This document shows, in pieces, positions 48,707 through 57,827 of a DNA stretch of 64,000 nucleotides (its first letter is position 1; every line of letters begins with the position of its first letter). Location of the stretch: assembly GCA_025642065.1 (NCBI GenBank), contig JAODUP010000443.1:524501-588500 (forward strand), in the 5' to 3' direction. The notes below the pieces were generated by a model. That model was not told where the DNA came from. It saw nothing but the letters and a program-made list of their open reading frames with translations, and did no database searches. Made by a program: the position numbers and the translations under genes. Source of the stretch: Paralvinella palmiformis. Its lineage: Eukaryota; Annelida; Polychaeta; Terebellida; Alvinellidae.

Positions 48707-48752
<46 letters not shown>
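48707..48752. repeat. (TA)n array
   Basis: About 45 bp of TA dinucleotides. Confidence 0.95.
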
Positions 48753-48754
<2 letters not shown>

Positions 48755-49466
48755 TTTACCAATATCATCTATTAGTCTCAGAGCATTTGAGACGTGCGAT
48801 TTGAAGACAAAAAAATTGCCCCAATTTCTAAAAAGCTAGTCCCAATTTCTGAGCAGTTGATCAGTTCAAAACCGATATATTTAGATATATCTTCAAAAAG
48901 ACGACGACGACTTGTTAAATGTTCACCTCTAAACGATTTGTACGCGGAGAAGATATTCACAAAGTCCAATATGTGGTTTTATCTAATAGCATCTCCTCAA
49001 CAAGGCACACGAAAGCTACAAAAGATTGTCCATAGAAGCGTTGACTACTCCACACACTGCCTTCGGTACTCTTGGATGAATTAATCGTTTACAGTACGCA
49101 CTGGACCCCGATATGTACAACACCCGGCAACGAATCATTAACGTTGTCACAAATCAACAAAATGTTCTGCTTGAGTGGCATCTGACATCGTTTACTACCT
49201 TGTATAATAACGTCTATCCTAGTTCTAATAATTAGTATTGGTTTGATTGAACCATTGTAATATTTGAAGAAACAAGATATGTGTTGTCTTCTATTGAAGT
49301 ACCCAAGATTCATTTTGACATCACTTGAAGTTTAGAAAATTTGGGTATTATGGTGCATACAGTTCTACTACTTTCTACGCGCAAATTTTTTTCCAGAATT
49401 TGTTTTTCAATAAATATATATATTTATTTGTATATTTAGTATACGTATGACGTAAATATGCAAATT

Positions 49467-49468
<2 letters not shown>
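48753..49468. other. No gene seen
   Basis: Intergenic sequence between two (TA)n arrays. A 96-codon ORF on the plus strand (48794-49084) has no recognised similarity and no splice context. Confidence 0.4.

Positions 49469-49521
<53 letters not shown>
49469..49521. repeat. (TA)n array
   Basis: About 53 bp of TA dinucleotides. Confidence 0.95.
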
Positions 49522-49527
<6 letters not shown>

Positions 49528-49669
49528 GCATTCCTTGGTCTCACGAACACATTGCAATAGACACTATAAGATACTGTCGAGATTTGATTTGACGCGATAA
49601 CAGCGACGTCCACCTGTTATCTTTTAAATCTAGCCACTTTCACAAATCATGTAAACATATAGTGAACTA

Positions 49670-50780
49670 CATAGAAACCATTACATGATCTTTTCAGCAA
49701 CTGCCTTTTTAACTTTACTGATCATTTCATAATGAACACACAAACCGATCCTGATCCACAGCCGCTCACAATACCTCCCCTGTCTCTTTGCAGCATATTT
49801 ATCCTTACTGTACCATTCAAGTAGTGGCCTTCTTGGAACTTCCTATGCCCTTATAGATCCATGGTCATCTACAAGGTCCCCCGATGTACTATTATAGAGT
49901 TCCACCGGATGATTAATATCATCTGGTAGATCCAATCCCCGAGAAGAGACCCGCATATCACCAAGAAAATCATCCATATCAATTGACTTATAATTCCTGT
50001 ATGAAATAACTTTAGCTGAAACAGAATGTTTCTGTAAAGATACATTAATCATAATAAGCAAATGATCAGACTGCACGAAAGACACAGACACACCCTGAAT
50101 CAAACTGTCCTCATCACGGAAGATGACAAGATCTTAGATGTCTGTGCGTTCTTTCTATGCTGCCTGATATCGGCAGATCTGATCATGTCAGCCAATTGTT
50201 TGATATCTGCAATGCTCTAGCAATTTCCAATGTGTATTGAAGTCACCTAAGATCAACAGATGACCACTGATGGAAGCGAGAGATTTAACAAATTCCAAAA
50301 AATCATTGAAAACATCTTCAGCTTTAGGATTATTTTTCTTAGTTGGGTGTAATCGGTATATAATAACTGCACGAACAATTATCTACCCAGATACACAAGA
50401 ACGTTGATTATTTTCAATATATTTAGCCTGAAAGCGCAAATGGGTTGACATTTTAAATAATCAGAAAGGAGGATGCCGACTTCCCCACCTTTCTTATGAA
50501 TTGGAGTAGTAAGATTGAATACACATCCAGTCGGACGCATCAACACAAGTCACAGGAAACACGGTGAACTAATAATTGATCATCTAAAGTTAATGTTACA
50601 CCGACATTGATGATCCTCGATAATTTCAGAGTATTCTCTCTTTATAAATACCTGGCAAATTTATTACTCATTTCTTTGCCCAAAGATGAACATTGAACTC
50701 TTAAATATTAAATCCAGTTATCATCATAGTGTGGTACAGTGGCGTCAAAGTCTGTGCCATCCTGATAAAAGTTTGTGCTG
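49670..50780 (-). mobile_element. CR1-like LINE, endonuclease domain fragment
   Basis: On the minus strand: GCVFNLTTPIHKKGGEVGIL (near 50530-50465), the endonuclease core HLLILGDFNTHW (near 50270-50225), the SDH region FVQSDHLLIMINVSL and the following ISYRNYKSIDMDDFLGDM (near 50075-49965), then the inter-domain stretch with RRPLLEWYSKD and a KR-rich segment. Stops and frameshifts are frequent. The order EN, SDH, YRxxKxID is typical of CR1/Jockey-type elements. No RT follows it on this strand. Confidence 0.8.
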
Positions 50781-50836
50781 AAATACCTCGGTATTTCATT
50801 ATTATTTGGAAAAATTAGATCACCTCACCTCAAATG

Positions 50837-50876
50837 TGTGTGAGTGAGTGAGTGAGTGAGTGTGTGTGTGTGTGTG

Positions 50877-50944
<68 letters not shown>

Positions 50945-51069
50945 TCTCTCTCTGTGTGTGTGTGTGTGTCTCTCTCTCTCTCTCTCTCTGTGTGTGTATA
51001 TATATATATATATGTGTGTGTGTGAGTGTATGTGTGTGTGTGTGCGTACGTGCGTGTGTGTGTGTGTGA
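50837..51069. repeat. Compound microsatellite (GAGT/GT/CT/TA/GT)
   Basis: About 230 bp of GAGT, GT, CTGT, CT, GT, CT, GT, TA and GT blocks. The long CT runs on one strand form a homopurine-homopyrimidine tract. ORFs reading CVCVCV and SLSLSL or the reverse are artefacts. Confidence 0.97.
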
Positions 51070-51149
51070 TCACATACCCAATAATTAATTGCGGATCGGT
51101 TGGGAGAGGTAAGCCAAGCTTATTCTGTCATCATTCTTTACACCAATAA

Positions 51150-51745
51150 AAATGATGACATTATAATAATATAATAATAACATTTTATATAGCGCCTTAT
51201 TCAACTGAAATCGCTCTTAGGCCATTAACACTTAAAAATACATTTCATACTTAATAAACTGGTTTAATTTTATAAATACGCCAATAGAAATAAATGGGTT
51301 TTAAAAACCTTACAAAATATGTCTCTACTTGCTATGAGGTTAATGTGGTTTGGCAACTCGTTCTACAGCCTAGGAGCTGATGCTCGGAAGGATCTCTCCC
51401 CGTACATTGCTGTATGGCTTCTTGGTACCCTCAACATTGAACAGGACTCAGATCGGAACATTGTCGCTGGTATATATTTTTCGATCAGATCGCTTAGATA
51501 CACTGATGCTATTAAATTCAGTACTTTGAGTGTATAAAATAGGATATTGTACAGTGATCGGAAACGTACAGGAAGCCAGTACAGCTGAAACAAAACTAGT
51601 GTTATATATTCCCGTTTGTGAGTGCGTGTCATCAGACGTGCAGAGCACAGTTCTGCACTCTTTGTATATAACAATGTATTGCCATAGTTCAGTCGAGAAA
51701 TAATAAGGGCTTGGACTAAAGTATTGCACGTCCTATATTTCTTAT
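51150..51745 (-). mobile_element. CR1-like LINE, RT C-terminus and 3' UTR
   Basis: On the minus strand: a degenerate RT C-terminal segment (SVYLSDLIEKYIPATMFRS, MLRVPRSHTAMYGERSF, ASAPRLWNELPN) followed by a stop, about 100 bases of 3' UTR, and a tail TAAGGCGCTATATAAAATG plus TTATTATTAT. It is 5'-truncated. It lies upstream (in the minus sense) of the endonuclease fragment at 49670-50780, the wrong order for one element, so these are two insertions. Confidence 0.85.
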
Positions 51746-52309
51746 TTGATAATAACAGGACTTACATATATAATTCACCTGCTTCTCCATTCCTAGTGTA
51801 TTATCTAATGTAAGCCCTAGATTTCTTACAGACATGGAAAAATCTCTATAACTGGATCCAACCTAAATGCGAAGATTCTCAGTTTTCTTCGCATCTTGCT
51901 TGGTCACCAAATACATATTGCAGTTTTTGTTGATTAAGAACAGTTTTATCCGACGATTTAAAAGAAATAGTCAGTTTCTACTAGGTAACGCAATTCAGCA
52001 ATTCAAGATAACTAGTTACCTAACCACCGCTTTCCATTAGTGATGTGGTATTGTAAACTGTCAAAACACACAAAGACTAGTAGTTTTTCGAGTCTAGCGT
52101 ATTCACCGGCGCAGTATCTAGACTGATTACACGCTTACGAATAGTTGGTTGAGTATTATGGAAACATCCCTAAAACCAACGTTGTTCGCATAGCTACTGT
52201 AATACTAGGGAGAAAAATTTAATTGTGATTAGTTTAATCGAAATTTCGGTTGATCGAGATTCGGTTATTCGACAGTGGACGGTATATTCCTATATAGGAT
52301 ACACAGCTG

Positions 52310-52311
<2 letters not shown>

Positions 52312-52349
<38 letters not shown>
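52312..52349. repeat. (TA)n array
   Basis: About 38 bp of TA dinucleotides directly before a plus-strand LINE fragment. Confidence 0.95.
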
Positions 52350-52351
<2 letters not shown>

Positions 52352-52379
52352 TATGACAATGAATCAAATTTTTCCGCTT

Positions 52380-53190
52380 CCTTGGAGAATTTGGAACATT
52401 GCATTGTTAGTATTCGACAGTGGGTAAATAAAAATGACCTAAAACTAAATAACTGCGAAACAAATAGGCCTATGGTATATAATAATAGTGATACAACATT
52501 TTATATAGCGTTCTATATAACTGGATTAAAATTACTGAGGTATTTAGTTTCGACGAATTATGTAATATCGCTAAAACACCAGCATCACACATCGACGAAT
52601 CTTTCATTAGCTTTATTAATGAGTCAGTAAAAAACAGTTATTTTTTTAAATAAAGGTATTAACATAGATGAAAATGTCACATCAGTATGCAGGGGTGCCT
52701 ATAATTTCTGGAACATTTACTCTCTAAAATTATTCTTGATGAAAACAAAAACACCCGTCACAGCGGCTCAATCCCTTTGTTGGTGCTCGTATATATTCCT
52801 GTATCTCCCGATTATGTGGTATATCTTTTTTTTCCAATTCCTTTTAATTAAATTCAATCTGAATATAACATCAACCGCCTTTAGCGAATATACGATAATA
52901 CGTGTATCGACTCGATTCTTCAAAATTTACGTTCGACTACTAATGATAATTAAGGTGTGTCCATTTCAAGATTTTACTAAAAACTTATAAATCTATCAAT
53001 AGCATATCACCTGAATATCTGTGTGAACTGATATCCAATAGAAAGTCATCAATAAAATTCAGGTCATCAAGTTAGATACTACTGCAGGTATAAAAATTTC
53101 GGTTTAAATCACATGGCGATTGTGTATTTAATGTAGCGGCTCTCATTCTATAAAACAGGTTGTTAGTGAAGGTAATAAATTTGTCGCCGA
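52380..53190 (+). mobile_element. CR1-like LINE, RT C-terminal half
   Basis: Plus strand: LEHCIVSIRQWVNKNDLKLN followed by NCETN (the conserved I..W...N.LKLN..KTE region after motif C), later KSINSISPEYLCELISNRKS in another frame, then decayed sequence. Opposite orientation to the neighbouring fragment at 51150-51745. The ISPEYLCEL phrase is also present in the copy at 58741, so both belong to one family. Confidence 0.8.
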
Positions 53191-53221
53191 TTCAAAATTG
53201 CAAATATGTGCTAAATCTCAC

Positions 53222-53382
53222 TCTCGCACTCCGTTAGTGCACTGGTTAGAGCAATGGGCTATATGAACCTCCAGAATGTGAGTTCGAATCAGACTCATAC
53301 GTCCTGTGTTTATCGGACATTTCCGTTGGAATCTTCCCTCGAGCATATGTCTCAGGTGTGATCAGTGCTAAGGCTAAACAAA
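53222..53382 (+). mobile_element. tRNA-derived SINE (family B) with (ACTC)n tail
   Basis: tRNA-like head: CGTTAGTGCACTGGTTAGAG (A-box region) and GTGAGTTCGAATCAGACTC (B box), spaced about 45 bases, followed by a body of about 100 bases (CCTGTGTTTATCGGACATTT, CTCAGGTGTGATCAGTGC) that runs directly into the long (ACTC)n array at 53383-53533. Tetranucleotide 3' tails are known for invertebrate SINEs. No target-site duplication was identified. Confidence 0.8.
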
Positions 53383-53533
53383 CCACTCACTCACTCACTC
53401 GATCGCTCGCTCACTCACTCACTCACTCACTCACTCACTCACTCACTCACTCACTCACTCACTCACTCACTCACTCACTCACTCACTCACTCACTCACTC
53501 ACTCACTCACTCACTCACTCACTCACTCACTCT
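53383..53533. repeat. (ACTC)n array
   Basis: About 150 bp of CACT/ACTC tetranucleotide repeat with one early variant (GATCGCTCGCTC). It probably expanded from the 3' tail of the SINE directly upstream. Confidence 0.97.
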
Positions 53534-53585
53534 AAATATTCATCTATTCAATATTAAGGGCATTTTAATAAATACACATTAGTAG

Positions 53586-53610
53586 TAATAATAATAATAA
53601 TAATAATTAT
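53586..53610. repeat. (TAA)n tract
   Basis: Short (AATAAT)n tract followed by TTATTATTATC, giving a small inverted repeat. Confidence 0.8.
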
Positions 53611-53671
53611 TATTATCATTATAAGATCTCTATTAAGTGACATTATTTAATTATCTTTGGATATTCTTCAA

Positions 53672-53780
53672 GGCGCGCGCGCACGTACACACACACATGC
53701 GCGCGCACGCGCGCACACACGCACGCACACACACACGCACACACATACATATAAACACATACGCATGCACGCGCATGCCA
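53672..53780. repeat. Alternating purine-pyrimidine (GC/CA) tract
   Basis: About 105 bp of almost unbroken R-Y alternation: GCGCGCGCACGTACACACACACATGCGCGCGC and similar blocks, here named by type: GC, AC, GC, AC, AT, GCATGC. Second Z-DNA-prone tract in the window. ORFs reading THTHTH are artefacts. Confidence 0.9.
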
Positions 53781-54289
53781 AACACACGCATAGGCTTTTT
53801 ATATTACCTAAGAATATATTAATCGCATACCAGTGGCCATTAATTATAACACGAAGTTCGCCATTACTCTCGCCTACATACTGTTTGGAGCAATGTAAAC
53901 ATTCACAAACACAGACGAGCGACAGTTTATATTCCCTATTATTCCATGTGTTTTATTGGCAACTGTACTTGTAATATTGCGACAATTAGCACACAATATC
54001 TCGCATGATCTACGTCTGCTAGTCCCACGTGGTTTTGAAGACCACTGACTATTTGTAGGATTAGTTGGATTAATACGACGTTGTTGTATTTGTAGTTCAC
54101 GGACAGTTTTACTTTTAATATGACGCAGTCATTTTTTTGAATAGTTCCTTTTGCATAATGAATGAGACATTATCTGCCACGCTTCGTCAAACTATGTAAT
54201 TTGTTTTAACCCATTTTGAACAAAACGTGAGATTTGAGACTTCAGGATTCATTGAAATGTATGTTTCAGGTGAAAGGAATACTTATCCA

Positions 54290-54813
54290 AGAGTTGATGC
54301 TTGGCATTTTAATTTTCTGGATCTTTAAATATTGTTCTACCCAAGAAATCTATTTTCTACTTATTTAGTGTCGCTTTAAATCTAATCGGCGGTTCGTGAC
54401 TATTCAAAATATCCAAGTATCCATACAAAGCCTTTTCACCGTGGGGACCAACCCTTAAATATATCATCTAAATAACGATAGTATGCATACCTATGTAGTT
54501 TTAAAGCTGTTTTATATAAGGCTTCCTTCTCAAATTTAGCTATGTATCTGTCGGCATAATGAGGGGACCATTGAGGTGCTAGCTAGTGGCCTGAATATAC
54601 AATTGCCCATTCAAGAGAAAATCGCTATTTTTAATGATAATTCAAGGAGTTGCATTATACCGTGATATGAAAGACCTCGAAATTGAAATGCTTCACTTAT
54701 TGCATGAAGTCTTTTAGGGCTGTCTATATTTGTATACATGATAGCAACATCTAATGTTATAAGCAAACATTCCTTGATAATGCCTAACTTTGCAATTTTA
54801 TCTACAAAATCGT

Positions 54814-54896
<83 letters not shown>

Positions 54897-55245
54897 GTGC
54901 TCCATTGCAGGCGGTTTAAGAACATTGTCAATGAAACTTGCAACCTTCTTATAATTTTGGGAAGCATATAGAACCGCCGGGGCTCTGGATTAATTAGCAA
55001 TAATAAAAATAGCAATTGCTTATATGTGACAATGCCAGAATTTCTTATTCTTAAACATATACAGGTAGGTATTGCATCCGTGATTTCTCTTTTATCGATA
55101 TCAGGGGTAGGGACAACTGACAAAGCTTTGGTTAAGAGGTCTATTAAATTAATCTCCCGTTTCGAAAGCACAAAACAAGAAAGATTAATTTTATTACGAT
55201 TATTGTTAGAACAGGGTCAAAATTGCCTTCTGATTCATTCAGTTT
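54290..55245 (-). mobile_element. Decayed Penelope-like element, reverse transcriptase
   Basis: On the minus strand, in order: LLINPEPRRFYMLPKIIRR (near 55005-54950; the N-P-x-x-x-R-F-Y-x-L-P-K-I motif of Penelope-like RTs), CLLITLDVAIMYTNIDSP (near 54760-54705), HAISEAFQFRGLSYHGIMQL, a decayed GTSMG-like region, AYYRYLDDIFKGWSP (near 54490-54445, catalytic YLDD), and LDILNSHEPPIRFKATLNK followed by IDFLGRTIF (near 54415-54330). Frames shift and stops occur, and a 77-bp (TA)n array (54817-54893) splits the RT. A downstream GIY-YIG endonuclease was not found. Confidence 0.85.
54817..54893. repeat. (TA)n array inside the Penelope-like RT
   Basis: About 77 bp of uninterrupted TA, the longest pure array in the window, lying between the FYMLPKI and TLDVAIMYTNI motifs of the RT. 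Confidence 0.97.
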
Positions 55246-55375
55246 AAATGGCTTAACACACACCCACACACACGCACACACATATATAATCTCCATATAT
55301 ATATATATATATAATTAAAGTTACGGATCAATCATGTCCTTTTTCCAGAATTTTAGTGTTGGAAAGAAATGGATT

Positions 55376-55727
55376 GGTTTTGTTGTTCGGGGAGAATCCC
55401 CAGGCTGTCGCTTAATCAGCACAGCCTCTATGTTGGAGTGGTTGAGAAACCTCCTCCCCCACCACTCACAGGGGAGTAGTACGGAAAGATGGAGCCGAAA
55501 TATCCTGAGGGTGGTCACTGCCAGAGTGTATTACGTCCTCAGGGGGTTTTTAACGTCCCCCTTTATTTTAAATAATTCAGTGGAGACGGCAGCGCCATTT
55601 AACGTGGTCAGCCACCCACGATGTAGTGAGCCGAGAAATTAATCCCTGGAAAAGTTTCGACCTCTTACGGGGTTCGAACCTGCGACCGTTGGCATCAAGT
55701 GCCGGGTGCTTAACCACTAGGCCACTG
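55376..55727 (-). mobile_element. Long tRNA-derived SINE (family C, ~350 bp) with target-site duplication
   Basis: On the minus strand the head reads TCAGTGGCCTAGTGGTTAAG (A box) and GTCGCAGGTTCGAACCCCGT (B box), followed by a body of about 270 bases with CATCGTGGGTGGCTGACC, AGGACGTAATACACTCTGGC and a CAACAAAACC end. Direct repeats AGAAATGGATT flank it at 55365-55375 and 55728-55738. Distinct from families A and B in body and length. Confidence 0.88.
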
Positions 55728-55738
55728 AGAAATGGATT

Positions 55739-56364
55739 TTGATGATGCATGGTATATATATCAAACCAGAGAGAGTTAGGGGGGGGGTAATTCAAAACCC
55801 AACTAATGCACTATAGTCATAATAATTTGGCAGATAAATGGCAATGATAGATATAGTTCAAAATTCTACGCTAAAATGACACCTTCCATTACCAGTCTGA
55901 ATATATATATATCTCATTTTATGTAATACATCTATAACCCACATAAATATCGTATGATTACATCATTTATTCGATATATCTATCAATGTGGTGTGTATAT
56001 TGCTGTCAGAACAAAATATTAATTAATATAAAGTGGAGAGGAGGGGAGTTATATCTATTTTTATTTATCTTTCAGATTATATACCTAATTTTGACTGGCA
56101 AAGTTATCAACGAATGTATTCGTCCTATTCGAGTATGGTCCATATTTTAATGGGCCGCATTTATTAATTCATGCTAATCTTTCCGCTAGATGTCGCCACG
56201 GTTTATTTACATTCGCCCCGGGAAGTTTTGTTATTGTTATTCAACTTATTGGTTGTATTTAATTATTAAACGGTACAAACTGTTTGTCGCCATCTCTGCT
56301 AATTCTTTTGTTTTTCTTCATTGTTAATCTAATCGTTAATGTGATTCGTAAAGTTTTCTTGCGC
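55739..56364. other. No gene seen; upstream region of heparanase
   Basis: AT-rich intergenic sequence with a G9 run near 55779. No coding similarity recognised. Confidence 0.45.
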
Positions 56365-56606
56365 TATAAATAGCAATAGAACTTCACTGAAGTGTGACGT
56401 GAAGTAGTTTGAATACCGCTCTCTCAGTGACAATCTCTGGTGCTACTCACAACAGTGCCACACATTGGCTAGACGTGAAGCTGATTAACTTAAAGTAGTC
56501 TAGGCTACTACTAGGTCTACCGTCTAGAGTCCCGACTAAGACCAAAGTTATTAGGTCTAGAAGTCTACAAACTTACTATCAAGTGACAACTGAACAAGAA
56601 ATTCAG
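56365..56606 (+). promoter_or_regulatory. TATA promoter and candidate 5' UTR exon for HPSE
   Basis: TATAAATAG at 56365-56373 in the context GCGCTATAAATAGC is a textbook TATA box; TTCACTGAAG about 28 bases later would fit an initiator. The transcript would contain a non-coding exon ending at the donor AATTCAG|GTAATC (56606) and splice to the acceptor ATAATTAG|TGCTCC at 57810, 18 bases before the HPSE ATG. Based on sequence only. Confidence 0.5.
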
Positions 56607-57014
56607 GTAATCTAGGTAAATATTGAACTTGTCTGAAATAGTAATTCAGAGATTACCAAACGTTTGCCTGTTCTTCCCACAGACACAGTGACAGTTCCGT
56701 TTATTATATATTAATTATATATAATATAGACTCTAAACTCGATAAAAGTAATCATTCAAGTGCGGCCTACTTTGAGTCTTTGACCTTCTCCAGTCTGTAT
56801 CACTTGTGTGTCTTGCTAAATGTCAGTCTACATCAGGCCAGGGTTAATGTAAGAAAATCATGATTGTTTTTAAACATTCTGGCGACAAATATGCATTTCT
56901 TTGCCATATTTCTTGGACATAGCCTGACATCCTGCTTTGCCCACAACTTTAGGTCTTATCAAACTCAAAGTGTAACACACACAATCGTGTTTTCTGCCAG
57001 TTATTGTGACGTAG

Positions 57015-57245
57015 ACTCTATCAATTATCCCCTAAAATGCATAGAAAAGATGTGACTTTACATGTCAGATCATCCCCAAATTCATACAAATTTACCATGT
57101 TGAAGCAGCATGGCTTCACTTGACACTTTCTAATGACTCCCAAGATCATCCCAACCATAGGTTTTGGCAAAACGTCCATTGGCCAAAGCACCCTAGACTC
57201 ATGCAGGGAGGAGGGTGGCTTTGAATCTGAGTTTGGCATTATAAT
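57015..57245 (-). repeat. Dispersed repeat R1, copy 3 (inverted)
   Basis: On the minus strand it carries CTATGGTTGGGATGATCTTG, GTGAAGCCATGCTGCTTCAA, TGAATTTGGGGATGATCTGA, GTCACATCTTTTCTATGCAT and GGGGATAATTGA, the same blocks and order as R1 at 16370-16490 and 41310-41425. In the probable first intron of HPSE. Confidence 0.72.
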
Positions 57246-57325
57246 TCTGTCAGATCTGCTGGTTATATAATGTCATATTCAGTTAGGAGTACATATTTAG
57301 CAGGGGGAAGCTAATAATTAAAATG

Positions 57326-57327
57326 TA

Positions 57328-57372
<45 letters not shown>
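57326..57372. repeat. (TA)n array
   Basis: About 45 bp of TA with one interruption. Confidence 0.95.
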
Positions 57373-57374
<2 letters not shown>

Positions 57375-57827
57375 AGGTCTGTGGCTTATGAATGAGATCC
57401 ATCTTTACATAGATTCATAAGCAGAATTTATATGTAAGTCGAACCACACTCTCTAAATGTATGAACCATTAATTGGCCCCTGACCTGTAAATTATTGTGC
57501 AATAAGTACCTGAATCACCGGCCTATGCTAACACTTTTATATATTTGTTATTTATGTAAGAAAAATCACTCCTAGCAATAAAGTACACTGTTATCACTGG
57601 CATTGGCTGTATACTTAGGAGACATAATGAGGGGGGGGGGTACAGTATATATGCAAAACCCAAGCAAACTGAATTAGTACTAAATACTAATTATCTTATT
57701 GGATTGCTAGCAAAGTTGACTTAATTATATACTTTGTATAATTAACCAATTGAAATATCATTTATTTGATCCTTATGAATAATATCTGAATTTTTGTCTC
57801 CATAATTAGTGCTCCCGAACTGGAAAG

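Noticed and set aside
50825..51149. ORFs rich in CVCV, SLSL or THTH (also 53358-53582, 53637-53974)
   Set aside because: Translations of microsatellites.
53383..53533. Regular direct repeats that could suggest a CRISPR-like array
   Set aside because: Pure tetranucleotide with no spacers, in an animal genome.
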